Virus record (IMG/VR): IMGVR_UViG_3300033143_000672
Location: 1-33,527 of that record
Reading direction: 5' to 3' (one strand)
DNA: 33,527 nt
DNA from: a virus
Part shown: one piece after another, positions 17,001-24,287 of the stretch
Layout of the letters: the number at the start of each line of letters is the position of its first letter
Position numbering within the stretch: the first letter of the stretch is position 1
Translations under genes and position numbers: made by a program
Notes under the pieces: model-generated
What the model saw: the letters and a program-made list of their open reading frames with translations, nothing else
Database searches by the model: none
What the model was told of the DNA's origin: nothing

Positions 17001-17478
17001 ACAGACATTAGATAATATATTGTATAGTTTAGAAGATCAAAATACATTAACTCTTGAAACTGAAATACAAAATCTAGGATTAGAAGTAACAACACATTTA
17101 GACTTTATAACTAATAAGCTACAAAGCTTAAATGATAGTACTTGGGCACCAATACTTAGTGCACTACAGGGTATGAATTCATATAATGTAGGTACACCGT
17201 ATGTACAAAACGATCAAATCGCACAAATACATAAAGGGGAAATGATAATACCTACTGATGTGGCATCTAATATTAGAGATGGGTCTATAGTGAATAATAA
17301 CTCCAATATTACAAATAGCACTTCAAATAATAAAGATGTAGTACAAGCTATACAAACATTAACTGAAGTATTAGCTATAAGTCAAGATGATTTATTAGAG
17401 TCTAGTGAGCAAATTGTTGATTTAACTAAAATCTCCGAAGCTACGCAAAGAAAAATTAATACTGGAGGTATAGTGTAG
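11050..17478 (+). CDS. Tape measure protein, main part
   Basis: The 2142-residue frame continues the interrupted tape measure. The in-frame sequence upstream of its first ATG (about 10967-11049: TIEDLATVAKNASLALGVNLTDA) is clearly coding, so the ATG at 11050 is not the natural start. Joined to the upstream part the protein would be about 2330 residues. It begins with the family signature MNRVFKGAIKAEPELLDELGI, then has hydrophobic segments (about residues 90-120 and 345-380), long heptad-rich coiled coil (about residues 400-1100), a hydrophobic Ala/Gly/Ser stretch (about 1150-1240), and ends with YVQNDQIAQIHKGEMIIP, common near tape measure C-termini. The protein sets tail length and is ejected with DNA. 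By the usual rule of about 0.15 nm per residue, the tail would be near 350 nm. Confidence 0.93.
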   Translation: MNRVFKGAIKAEPELLDELGIILRLDPAARKYAATLGKTAKELTTFEKQQAIVNEVLAQGNEKFAEFGDIDTNPFDRLASSFADITVHLTTMLSLPIIGILEFFTANTKALTAAILLFAASITKKAFPALSNLGGAMSDFLERKTAGINSALGKISTKLIALGKTNSKVTQTFAQNNAKLGKSIQEFAQKRVEALQKAGKTVPKGMQALSVLPPGTLEQFKKALQVLRIPIARLNNGLESIGLSGQASAAQMEGFAAGAQKALSKTAVQANLTGNIFANMFNIIKIGAFQATSSLLTFSNAVLNSTFSAGIKTWENGLMGFVASMKNASAKTGLFTKSFSLLGAGIGGAAAGLLRMVPTIAGITIAFSILSTAFNFLRDSFSDNKGAREEFTSSLESQRKVLDKTAKSTIYYEKSLKGLPKTLDNINKQLENQKNNLSEIRAGLDEQIRSLDALKGVGFISNLADIFGLGDFDEFKDQLEDTSEALKKLGLDREVLAIQSKFGNVLRLNEEEARAYATALEEVSKKHTNLKSAAQDANKALQESFKELNKNLVDMHGSLPKLSAVEKGVLNLRSGLAGLAGADTDKIISAFDEINTFGTKKLGIEDTLTALSKVTVKLRPLQKELDKILERRKELQGATTYGGILRAKKELGELDAQQQVLNTNINIYAKERAALTDIIIQKSNEQLAILDREINAEKVLNEVRRELAFAQGVPTNDLERRLKLLRAVTEAETTYLKDKIKATSLSNTQAEESIAILEKTLKSLNSLSKKDIASMSLEGQQSLETTKLQKNEELRKTQLAQLQLENKILEDKNRITDQYISQAQSIYKELESNNEASRLGLDYAKEQTNTIQTKLLLALNNVAKSQGKNTEKAKVWAMEQLKLYEATLRYKNLVKDIGISANLIKEVASMRNKNKELAFETQFLKNNNAEFVQRIDFEEQLAEAVAQRKLLELDDKILDAADTGDTTSELQLLKDREALEEKIVATKVAGQNKIANSYTKALNTLKAQTTVALEQLNQERNLTTAGKARLEVEKKILAFKLAYKDLTKDEINDYIKAISKLSNISLAEGFKKEIESITDSFSGLSNIIGEMWENFNNPEIDNATAAFKALYDIGQKAGDNVTKGFGQVGIAVGNFQEKLTLAKGDMEAVSEKDKFALLQGAIGGIATAMGEGSKAAQTLTSIMSTLATIQAASAIMQQATGGDVYSAFARMAAMASVVASVLSSVKIAFGGSVSGTGTSDAEAYEKSIGRQGLVGVDMQTNSLVDSIDSLVDIDTLLFSASHDLQIAIVRLGKSFASLGGQTYRGFGEFDELSAISAGRSFGTEISGVGSLFGWNSDSWTTEFKGSGVRFAATVDFVGDEIRTSLDRAESYISTLVTHVDKAWYRGDRITTYFRTSFAQLPGDIKTSLTKSLAYTGQVITGLVETLGGGLEVNIRELYQNLDAINLPALQISLAGKTAEEQGDAMAAFFTNLTNKTIGEIIPWITKFAVAGEELADTLIRLAERTIQIDSIFSTLDLSTGDLLKSITSGRSQSAQLELVTAWQESLLSNFKDTDEFTTVFAEFGETVFTEAERTEIALNQAKNVVASGLSVLTQQLEEIGRTDILEGIGAELTVDSLRTLFDRAQSEGIFSPTDDGKWWTGTTGTTTDQTAGLLATMLQLGSAMKSVTDATIALSDEVYNLELRYLRQIETFGLIGKSLELLELSFSFEDAIKEAEEAGASIALVEQYYGLERLDIIRKYNQDITDSIELSQKNVSDSIFSIVSNFEAFDNITYQGIKLEKMANRLASSLANASGLDAFQDIVSIGDELDFEDLFGSLIQFSDSVPESISEQIDLVGNLKDAVMDRYNIEINAIESIKSLALDISGYLKELQVSDLSPLTNAEKLAEAQSQFTSNMADIFSDNVQDSERAKSDLLTSANTLLEQANSFWAIGPQYQEIFNYVVSSLQDLDSSILEEINRSEEAIALEGQTDVLNSIQAQTISQLQTLDNILYSLEDQNTLTLETEIQNLGLEVTTHLDFITNKLQSLNDSTWAPILSALQGMNSYNVGTPYVQNDQIAQIHKGEMIIPTDVASNIRDGSIVNNNSNITNSTSNNKDVVQAIQTLTEVLAISQDDLLESSEQIVDLTKISEATQRKINTGGIV

Positions 17479-19124
17479 TGACAACAACCCAAGAGTTTCT
17501 AGCCTCTGATGACAATAAAATAGTACTTGTAGAATTGGAGTACCATAATGGTACGTCGATGCAAGTACTATATATTTCTAATTCTCAGTATGTACTACCA
17601 GTGGGTGAAAGTTATACTAATTCTTTAGGTAATACAGTAGATAATATCTATTATGAAGATATTTTAGCTAGTATACCAGTTATATCCTCTGCCATAGATC
17701 AATCTGCTGGAATAGGTAATATTGAAATATTAAATGCAGAGGGTGATTTTGATAGTTACCTAGACTATGCGTGGGAAGGACATACTGTATCAGTATTTAT
17801 TGGTGCACCTAACTGGGCGAGAAGTGCTTTTATAGAAATATTTAGTGGTAAGGCAACAGCCCTTACAGCACCAACGCTATCAACCCTATCTTTAAATATG
17901 GTTGATAAACAAGAAGAATTAAATGTAAAAACACAGGAAGCACTATTAGATCAAAGTTATGTTGATACTAAACTTTTAGCTGCAAATACTGCGGGCGATT
18001 TTACAGCTAATGTGACGGGGTCTCCATCGAGTTACCCACACGCATGGAATCACCTAACGGGGGTAATTCCTGAAGGGAGTATAAATAAACATATACCTAT
18101 TTGTCTGGGTAAGTGTTTTAACATAGAACCAGTATTAATTGATTACTATAACCACGTATACCAAATACATGAAGATGATATTGCATCAGTATCTGAAGTA
18201 CGAGCAAATGGTGTAGTTTTAGATGTGAGCCAGTATGAGGTTTCTGTATCTACAGGACTATTACGATTGTTAGATCATGATGCGGGTGCACAAATCACCT
18301 GTGATGTAATAGGTACTACTACTAGAGGTGGTGGTTACGATTCTGGTTTAATTGTTACTTCATATAGTGCAGCACAACTGATAGAGTGGTTTGTATTGGA
18401 AAAAACTACACTTACGGCTTCCGATATAGACAATGATTATTTTAATAATAGTACTGGGTTTACTAATACTTCAGAATTAGGTATTTATATAAATGAAGAA
18501 GATAACGTACTTAATACTATAAATTCAATAATATCATCTGTAGGTGGATATGCTAGGTTTAATAGGTCTAATAATAAACTGCAAATTATAGTATTTTTAG
18601 ACCCCTCAGGTGAAACATCAGTTTTATCTATAGGTGAAGATGAAATAATTGAACGTGGGATATCCCTGCAGGAGATAGAACTACCATTTAAAGCTATTAA
18701 TATAGGATATAAGAGAAATTGGACTGTCCAAGATAGTGGTGCTATTGCCGGTTCAGTATTCTCATCTAATATAGATAATATAAATTTTATTGATCAAATT
18801 ACTACTGAATATAGTAATCTATATACTGTAACAGCAGTAACGACAGCTAAATACCCATTAGCTAAAGAAAAAGAACAAATACCCACATTAATATACGCTA
18901 AAGTGGATGCACAGACTGAATTAGATAGAAGATCAACATTACGTAGTGTAAAGAGATTTATATATCAAATTAGTACTATTGCAACCCCCTTTAGCATTAG
19001 TATTGGTGATGTAGTAACAATAACGCATTCTAGATATGGATTAGATTCTGGAGTTAAGTGTTTAGTAGTAGGTATGCGAGAGCACCCATTAAACAATAGA
19101 ATAATATTAGAGGTTTGGAAATAA
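17478..19124 (+). CDS. Distal tail / baseplate hub-type protein
   Basis: The 548-residue protein follows the tape measure, the usual place of distal tail and hub proteins that close the tube end. The start is GTG at 17478, sharing one base with the tape measure stop, with GGAGG at 17464-17468. N-terminal residues 1-150 look like a tube-like ring domain (LVELEYHNGTSMQVLYISN, IYYEDILASIPVISSAID, then FSGKA). The middle has a conserved HIPICLGKCFNIEPVLID-type segment (about residues 209-226) followed by YQIHEDDIASVSEVRANG. The C-terminal part (QTELDRRSTLRSVKR, FSISIGDVVTITHSRYG, VVGMREHPLNNRIILEVW) resembles hub or tail-lysin family proteins with an OB-like end. No lytic active site was recognised. 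Confidence 0.65.
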   Translation: MTTTQEFLASDDNKIVLVELEYHNGTSMQVLYISNSQYVLPVGESYTNSLGNTVDNIYYEDILASIPVISSAIDQSAGIGNIEILNAEGDFDSYLDYAWEGHTVSVFIGAPNWARSAFIEIFSGKATALTAPTLSTLSLNMVDKQEELNVKTQEALLDQSYVDTKLLAANTAGDFTANVTGSPSSYPHAWNHLTGVIPEGSINKHIPICLGKCFNIEPVLIDYYNHVYQIHEDDIASVSEVRANGVVLDVSQYEVSVSTGLLRLLDHDAGAQITCDVIGTTTRGGGYDSGLIVTSYSAAQLIEWFVLEKTTLTASDIDNDYFNNSTGFTNTSELGIYINEEDNVLNTINSIISSVGGYARFNRSNNKLQIIVFLDPSGETSVLSIGEDEIIERGISLQEIELPFKAINIGYKRNWTVQDSGAIAGSVFSSNIDNINFIDQITTEYSNLYTVTAVTTAKYPLAKEKEQIPTLIYAKVDAQTELDRRSTLRSVKRFIYQISTIATPFSISIGDVVTITHSRYGLDSGVKCLVVGMREHPLNNRIILEVWK

Positions 19125-20719
19125 TGGCAAATATTAGATTTGTACTAGAGAACTATTTTGATGATTCAACAGTTTCAACATCTATTGCAGATGATATAGT
19201 AATTGTTAATAATTCTTTTGGTGATGTAACCGACACAGGCGCTGGAACTTCAGGATTTGCTGTAGTTACAGACACACAAGGTGATGTAACTACAGCAGAG
19301 CAAAGTACAGTAACCACAATAGCTAATGTAGATTGTAATTTAGATGGTCTATATTTTGAATTTGATGATGGTAACCCTTATTATATATGGTATGATTGTG
19401 CCTCTTATGACGCTGTTATGGTTATAGAGCATAATTCTGTTGGCGTAATTACAGATGCAGTAGATGTAGATACTGGATTTACAATTTCTGTTCTTATACA
19501 GGGAGATGCAAGCACGCAAGAAGTAACATCTATTGCATGCGCTGCTGATGTGAGTGGTAGCTTGAATAATACATCATTTAACTTCTCTAATACTACTATA
19601 GACTTTTATTGTTGGTATAATGTTAACAGTGCAGGTTCTGATCCTGGGGGCATAGGCACAGGTTTGGAAATAACCATTAGTACAGATGCCACAGCAAATC
19701 AAGTACAATTAGCTACATTAGTAAAAATGGCTACTTGGATACCCGGCCTTGCCTTTAAGGGTATTAGTACTGTAGATCCCAATCCTGGAGGTACTGGCAT
19801 CAGAGTATTACTAGATATAGACAATACAGCTAATGAAGTTGCTACGCGTACTAGAGATGCAATAGCTCTTAGTAGTGCAGGGGTATCTTTTGTTGAGAAT
19901 GGCTTCGAAACTAACCTACCTATTGCTAAAGCTAAAGAAGTTACTAAATCTTCAATAGCTAGGTCTACCGGTACTGATGATATAGAAATAAAGGGAGTAC
20001 TTAGTAGTAAAAAAAGTGTATCTGCATTAATTATTGGGAGACATAATTTTTCAATAAATACTAGATATAGATTGAGGTTGTATGATGGGGCAGATTTTGC
20101 TACTGAGTTATTCGATTCAGGGGAGCAAACAGTATCTATAGATGAAATAGGTTCTGCTGTTGTACCTTGGGGGGATTTTGAATGGGGGACTGATCCTTGG
20201 GGTGGAGATACTGCTATAACGGATGAATTTGCACCAGCTAAGAATCTGGTGTATTGGTTATCTAGTGAAATAAATAGTGTATCAGCTTATAAACTAGATA
20301 TTTATAAGGGATATGATGCACCCTTAGCCACTTACTCCAACTTAGAGTTTAGTAGACTTATTTTAGGTGCATATATTGAGCCTACATATAACTTAAGTTT
20401 AAACCACGCGCTATCCTGGGAAGAAAATACAAAACAGTATAGGACAGAAGCAGGTAGCTTAAGATCAGATAGTTCTGTACCCTTTAGAAGATTTCAGTTC
20501 AATATTACTACTATACCGGAAAGTGAAAGAACTATACTACAGAATGGATTCAGATACGTAGGGCTAAGAAAAGATTTCTTCTTTTCTACTTTCCCTACAG
20601 ATACAGATATAGATAAGCAAACGGATTATAGTGCTATATCTAAAATAACTAAAATACCAAAATTTACGGAATTTGTAAATAATTATTACAAATCTTCGTA
20701 TATAATAGAGGAAGTATAA
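19124..20719 (+). CDS. Tail tip structural protein with internal repeats
   Basis: The best start is the ATG at 19124, which shares one base with the previous stop (TAATG) and has AGAGG at 19109-19113. A TTG nine bases earlier is in frame but lies in the ribosome site region. The 531 residues are acidic and beta-rich. Residues about 60-235 seem to hold two copies of a module: a GLYFEF...YYIWYD copy, and an NTSFNFS...FYCWYN copy leading to EITISTDATANQVQLATLV, with a later DIDNTANEVATRTRDAIA echo. The second half has paired WGDFEWGTDPWGGD and a C-terminal region (YRTEAGSLRSDSSVPFRRFQF, ending KSSYIIEEV) typical of tail tip proteins. Exact role is unknown; host contact or tip assembly is inferred from gene order. 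Confidence 0.6.
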   Translation: MANIRFVLENYFDDSTVSTSIADDIVIVNNSFGDVTDTGAGTSGFAVVTDTQGDVTTAEQSTVTTIANVDCNLDGLYFEFDDGNPYYIWYDCASYDAVMVIEHNSVGVITDAVDVDTGFTISVLIQGDASTQEVTSIACAADVSGSLNNTSFNFSNTTIDFYCWYNVNSAGSDPGGIGTGLEITISTDATANQVQLATLVKMATWIPGLAFKGISTVDPNPGGTGIRVLLDIDNTANEVATRTRDAIALSSAGVSFVENGFETNLPIAKAKEVTKSSIARSTGTDDIEIKGVLSSKKSVSALIIGRHNFSINTRYRLRLYDGADFATELFDSGEQTVSIDEIGSAVVPWGDFEWGTDPWGGDTAITDEFAPAKNLVYWLSSEINSVSAYKLDIYKGYDAPLATYSNLEFSRLILGAYIEPTYNLSLNHALSWEENTKQYRTEAGSLRSDSSVPFRRFQFNITTIPESERTILQNGFRYVGLRKDFFFSTFPTDTDIDKQTDYSAISKITKIPKFTEFVNNYYKSSYIIEEV

Positions 20720-21048
20720 TGGCAGCATTTACATATACAGATTATATCCCAACAACGGGACAAACAGACTACCCTACAAATATTTCTGATTGTTTCACAC
20801 AATTAACAACAGACATAGCAGTATTAGATGGTATGACTTCTAGTACTGCGCAACTTAATTATTTAAGTGGAGTTAGTGCAGGTACCGCACTAGCGAGTAA
20901 GGCTTTAGTTTTAAATAGTTCTAGTCAAATTACAAGTGGTTTACAAGTATTGATTGCAGATACATCTATTATTGCACCTCTAGTATCAGCTACTAGTCAG
21001 CTTTGGTTAGGTGGTGTACAACAGTTACTCAAAGCTCCGCAGGAATAG
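20719..21048 (+). CDS. Tail fibre-type protein, N-terminal part before a frame break
   Basis: The ATG overlaps the previous stop. The 109 residues start MAAFTYTDYIPTTGQTDYP and include TSSTAQLNYLSGVSAGTALASKALVLN, a short module common in phage fibre and tip proteins. The frame stops at 21046-21048. The overlapping frame (-1 relative to this one) carries a second copy of the same module (TSSAAELNYLDITTLGTGVNSKAVV) and continues to 21653, so this is probably the front of one 311-residue protein. The join must lie between 20997 and 21045, most naturally near 21015-21025 (...GGVQ/TVTQSSAG...). There is no slippery heptamer, so a real indel or a read error is more likely than programmed shifting. 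Confidence 0.65.
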   Translation: MAAFTYTDYIPTTGQTDYPTNISDCFTQLTTDIAVLDGMTSSTAQLNYLSGVSAGTALASKALVLNSSSQITSGLQVLIADTSIIAPLVSATSQLWLGGVQQLLKAPQE

Positions 21049-21653
21049 TAGACATAGCAGCACATAACTTAGTAGATGAGGGATTAAGTTTAAACGGAAC
21101 ACTAGTTACATCTAGTGCAGCAGAACTAAATTATTTAGATATAACTACGCTAGGTACTGGGGTAAACTCTAAAGCGGTGGTACCTAATGGTAGTGGTAAT
21201 TATACTTGGCCTTCTGGTGGTGTTTTTACATATGATACTCTTAATGATGGTACAACAGCATTAACTGCATCAATATTAAAACTTAATCAACTTAATACTA
21301 ATACGTTTACTTCCGCGGCCTCCTTTGAATCTCAAGTTACTTTTGATTCTGAAACAGATAATGGTTCTTCTGGTGCAACTAAAACTATAAATTGGACTAC
21401 TAAAAATAAACAGAAGATACTTATGTCTGCTGATTGTGTGTTTACCTTTACTGCACCAAGTGGCCCAACAAATATAATACTTAAAGTAACACAAGATTCA
21501 GGAACTGCTAGAACTATTACTTGGCCAGGTACTATAATGTGGTCTGGGGGGTCTGAACCACCTCAGTCAACTACGCTTAGTTCTAATAATTTGTATTCTT
21601 TTTATTATGATGGTACTAACTATATAGGTTCATTAATAAGGGATTATTCATAA
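21003..21653 (+). CDS. Tail fibre-type protein, C-terminal part
   Basis: This frame is open from 20997; the only early start codon is a TTG at 21003 with no ribosome site, so it is probably not translated alone. It holds the second SSAAELNYLD module, then a DSETDNGSSGATKTINWTTKNKQK segment leading to a C-terminal beta domain (FTFTAPSGPTNIILKVTQDSGT, ITWPGTIMWSGG, YSFYYDGTNYIGS). This domain is a recurring C-terminal end of phage fibre and tip proteins, so the whole protein is probably a surface-exposed tip or fibre subunit. It ends by overlapping the ATG of the next gene (TAATG), which keeps the late operon coupled. Confidence 0.62.
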   Translation: MVRWCTTVTQSSAGIVDIAAHNLVDEGLSLNGTLVTSSAAELNYLDITTLGTGVNSKAVVPNGSGNYTWPSGGVFTYDTLNDGTTALTASILKLNQLNTNTFTSAASFESQVTFDSETDNGSSGATKTINWTTKNKQKILMSADCVFTFTAPSGPTNIILKVTQDSGTARTITWPGTIMWSGGSEPPQSTTLSSNNLYSFYYDGTNYIGSLIRDYS

Positions 21654-22975
21654 TGGCAACTAAAGATTTATATATACCTATGGGTAGTGTTAGAAATGCC
21701 TATGCTACAAAATTTAGACTTTTATATTCAGAAGTACAGGATAATGTTACTGTATATACTATTGATGCAGAGGCTTCTGGTGTAATGGGTCAGCATACTG
21801 AACTTAATTCAGGAGCCTGGTGGAGTAGAGGTAAATTTCCAATTTGGGATACTGATTTAAATAGTCTTCCAGATATTTTTTTATGGAATAATGCTACTAA
21901 TATACAATTCACTTTAGTTATTGATAGTATAGGTGCAGATGTTAGTACAGAAGATTTTACTATATATGATTATGTATGGCCAGATGCACATGGTACACCG
22001 ACCTCTGATTGGCTTACAGGTACAGAGTTATCAGGTATTACAGAAATAGCAAGTATATCAGGTACCTCTGTAACTACAGAAGATAATTTACTTACAAATA
22101 GTCTAACTTTAGATCAAATTAAAAATCTCCCATCAGCTAATAGATTATCTATAACAGGTAGTTCTAGTGAGTATGCAGCAGAAACATCAATGCCTAGCAC
22201 ATTATATGATACAAGTATATCGAATAGATCAATAGGACAATATGGGGGAGTAGGGCCTACTAGAGAATTTAGAGGCCCGTATATAACATTATCTGTAGAA
22301 CCAGGTAATTATGATTGGGTTTATTCCGATTCTGCGTATACCGTATCTAAAGTAGATGCTTCTTGGGGTAATGTATTAGCTGCTACTACAGGTTCTACAT
22401 TAGACAATATATATTTTGATGTACGAGTTAGTTATATTGGTCCTTATGTCTGTACTCAAGCAGTTTTTTCAATTCCGTTTTCAGATTTTAGAGGTGGTAC
22501 AATTAAATCAGCAAAATTAATAGTTCCTGTATTTAGCCAATATGGCTCAGAAATTATATATACTAATTTATCTAGTAACACAGAAAGTCTAGTATTAATT
22601 CAAGAAGATTCGTATACTAGACTTTCAACGGATTTTTTGTCTAGAACTGAGTGCGCAGCTTTGCCTATTTTGGCAGAGGTTAATTGTAGTACTATAGGTA
22701 GTTTACCTATAGGTACTGAAGATTTTTCTTCTACATATATGGTATTAGAATTTAACAGTGAAGGATTGGATTGGTTATCTAGTAAAAATTGGACAGGCAC
22801 TGCAGACTTTAGAATAATAAGTTCGAGATTTATTGATGGAAGTGCCCCTACTGACGACAATAATATTGATAGTGAACATATAAAAATGGTAACACCAAAC
22901 CATGGTGCGGATCCACATTGTCCTTATTTATTTATCGAGTATGAAGAATCTGTAGGGTTAGGGGCAGTATTTTAA
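21653..22975 (+). CDS. Putative tail tip / receptor-contact protein
   Basis: The 440-residue protein starts at an ATG overlapping the previous stop. It is rich in Ser, Thr, Tyr and Asp with no Lys-rich coil, as in surface-exposed beta proteins. The N-terminal third (VYTIDAEASGVM, WWSRGKFPIWDTDLNSLPDIFLW) appears to be one domain. Residues about 245-440 (IYFDVRVSY, FSIPFSDFRGGTIKSAKLIVPV, YMVLEFNSEGLDWL, ADFRIISSRFIDGS, CPYLFIEYEE) resemble jelly-roll modules of the DNRLRE/CBM96 kind that occur at phage tail tips. Carbohydrate or receptor binding is inferred from fold resemblance and from being the last tail gene before lysis. Confidence 0.5.
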   Translation: MATKDLYIPMGSVRNAYATKFRLLYSEVQDNVTVYTIDAEASGVMGQHTELNSGAWWSRGKFPIWDTDLNSLPDIFLWNNATNIQFTLVIDSIGADVSTEDFTIYDYVWPDAHGTPTSDWLTGTELSGITEIASISGTSVTTEDNLLTNSLTLDQIKNLPSANRLSITGSSSEYAAETSMPSTLYDTSISNRSIGQYGGVGPTREFRGPYITLSVEPGNYDWVYSDSAYTVSKVDASWGNVLAATTGSTLDNIYFDVRVSYIGPYVCTQAVFSIPFSDFRGGTIKSAKLIVPVFSQYGSEIIYTNLSSNTESLVLIQEDSYTRLSTDFLSRTECAALPILAEVNCSTIGSLPIGTEDFSSTYMVLEFNSEGLDWLSSKNWTGTADFRIISSRFIDGSAPTDDNNIDSEHIKMVTPNHGADPHCPYLFIEYEESVGLGAVF

Positions 22976-23385
22976 TGCCGAAATATGGAACTTCGTCCAC
23001 GACTAGACTTAGTCAGTGTGATATACGAATACAAAATATAATGAATGAAGTAATAAAGTATTATGATTGTACTATTATTACAGGCCATAGAGATGAACCT
23101 ACTCAGAATATATTCTTTAATACTGGTAAGTCTAAGGTTGTATGGCCTGACAGTAAACATAACTCTTTACCTTCTACTGCTATAGATGCATCCCCTTGGC
23201 CAATTCCGGCAGAGTGGGGTGCTAAGTGGAAGGATAGGGCTAAATTTTATGAGTTAAAAGCGATTATATTTTATGAGGCTGCCAAACAAGGAGTTACAAT
23301 AAGGTTTGGTGGGGATTGGGATAGAGATGGAGACTATAAGGATAATAGTTTTGATGATCTAATACATTTCGAGATAGTAGAATGA
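22975..23385 (+). CDS. Endolysin: M15 L-alanyl-D-glutamate peptidase, T5 Lys-like
   Basis: At 136 residues it is nearly the same length as the T5 endolysin (137). It shows the M15 zinc motif: SKHNSLPSTAID with His62 and Asp71, and DDLIHFE with His131 as third ligand and Asp128 as likely catalytic acid. This matches T5's His66, Asp73, Asp130 and His133 in order and approximate spacing. Supporting segments are TIITGHRDEPTQN and FGGDWDRDGDYKDN. The enzyme cuts the peptide stem of Gram-negative-type peptidoglycan at the end of infection. There is no signal peptide, so it needs the holin encoded two genes later. The start overlaps the previous stop (TAATG), and the stop overlaps the next ATG. Confidence 0.93.
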   Translation: MPKYGTSSTTRLSQCDIRIQNIMNEVIKYYDCTIITGHRDEPTQNIFFNTGKSKVVWPDSKHNSLPSTAIDASPWPIPAEWGAKWKDRAKFYELKAIIFYEAAKQGVTIRFGGDWDRDGDYKDNSFDDLIHFEIVE

Positions 23386-23729
23386 TAAAAGAATATAATG
23401 TAATATATGATGGTTGGGCTGTACCTACCGAGTTTAAAAGCGACGGCTGTACTGTGCCAAAGATGTTTCAGAAAATAACTCAGTCCTGGAGATGGGATAA
23501 AACAGCATGTAGGTTGCACGACTTCCATCGCAGGCATAAAATACTTTCAGTAAATAAATCAGATATGATATTTATAAAACAAATATATGCACATAATCCA
23601 GGAGTTAAGTTTTTCACTATTTGTAGTATAATTTATTTATTTTTAAAAGTAACATATCCTTTATTTAGTGGTACACAAACAATGCCTAAACGTTGGGAAA
23701 AATATAGAATAAATAATTTCAAGGAGTAA
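23382..23729 (+). CDS. DUF1353-like protein in the lysis cassette
   Basis: The 115-residue protein starts four bases before the endolysin stop. It has the pattern of DUF1353 phage proteins: a strand-turn start (YDGWAVPTEFKSDGCTVP, residues 10-27) and a conserved ACRLHDFHRRHKI segment (about residues 42-54). A hydrophobic stretch near residues 76-93 (FFTICSIIYLFLKV) may span the membrane. DUF1353 proteins often lie beside holin and lysin genes in phages, but their function is not established. A helper role in lysis is therefore inference. I saw no lipobox or coiled coil that would mark it as a spanin. Confidence 0.62.
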   Translation: MIKEYNVIYDGWAVPTEFKSDGCTVPKMFQKITQSWRWDKTACRLHDFHRRHKILSVNKSDMIFIKQIYAHNPGVKFFTICSIIYLFLKVTYPLFSGTQTMPKRWEKYRINNFKE

Positions 23730-23732
23730 ATT

Positions 23733-24260
23733 ATGGGTTGGAGAGAAACACTCGCAGCAGTTGCACCAACAGTAGCTACCGCGCTAGGCGGTCCTCTTGC
23801 AGGCATGGCTGTGACTATGGCAGCTGATGCCCTTGGCATAGAAGCCGATGAAAAAGCGATAGAAAAATTAGTATTGGGTGGAAGTCCTGAAACTATGGTT
23901 AAGTTAAAAGAGCTAGATACTAACTTTAAGTTAAAAATGAAAGAGTTAGGTATTAAAGAGAAACAATTACACGCACAAGATAGAGATTCCGCCAGAAAGC
24001 GAGAAATGAAAATTGGTGGTAATTTTACATCTTGGTTAGCCTTTTTAATAATGTTTAGCTTTTTTGCTATAATAGCTTATGTTCTTGTTATAGGATTAAG
24101 CGTATCACCAGCAATAGCTTCTATGATAGGTATACTAATTGGTAACGTATCGTCTAAAGCAGAGCAGGTATGTAATTATTACTTTGGTTCATCAGCCGGC
24201 TCGAAGCAAAAGACCAATGCCATGTCAGATCAAATAAAAGAAATAAATAAAAAAGGCTAG
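23733..24260 (+). CDS. Holin, 3TM-type (PF11351-like)
   Basis: The 175-residue protein opens with an amphipathic/hydrophobic region (residues 1-35: ALGGPLAGMAVTMAADALGI), followed by a charged Lys/Glu helix (about 55-95) and two strong membrane segments at about 100-122 (WLAFLIMFSFFAIIAYVLVIGL) and 124-140 (VSPAIASMIGILIGNV). It ends YYFGSSAGSKQKTNAM, a C-terminus typical of the holin-of-3TMs family. Holins form the inner-membrane lesions that release endolysin. AAGGAG at 23720-23726 supports the ATG. It is the last plus-strand gene, and its stop codon lies inside the stem of the bidirectional terminator. Confidence 0.8.
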   Translation: MGWRETLAAVAPTVATALGGPLAGMAVTMAADALGIEADEKAIEKLVLGGSPETMVKLKELDTNFKLKMKELGIKEKQLHAQDRDSARKREMKIGGNFTSWLAFLIMFSFFAIIAYVLVIGLSVSPAIASMIGILIGNVSSKAEQVCNYYFGSSAGSKQKTNAMSDQIKEINKKG

Positions 24261-24287
24261 CGTAATGCTAGCCTTTTTTATTTATTT
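24241..24287. terminator. Bidirectional terminator between convergent operons
   Basis: Arms 24241-24261 and 24267-24287 are a perfect 21-base inverted repeat around a GTAAT loop. A GGCTAGC core is flanked by A-runs on one side and T-runs on the other, so each strand has a stem followed by T-runs. It overlaps the holin stop and the last bases of the reductase gene, ending both the late (plus) and early (minus) transcripts. Confidence 0.95.

Noticed and set aside
18079-18086. TATAAATA, the T4 late promoter consensus
   Set aside because: It lies inside the distal tail gene, and the motif does not recur at the gene boundaries of this AT-rich genome.
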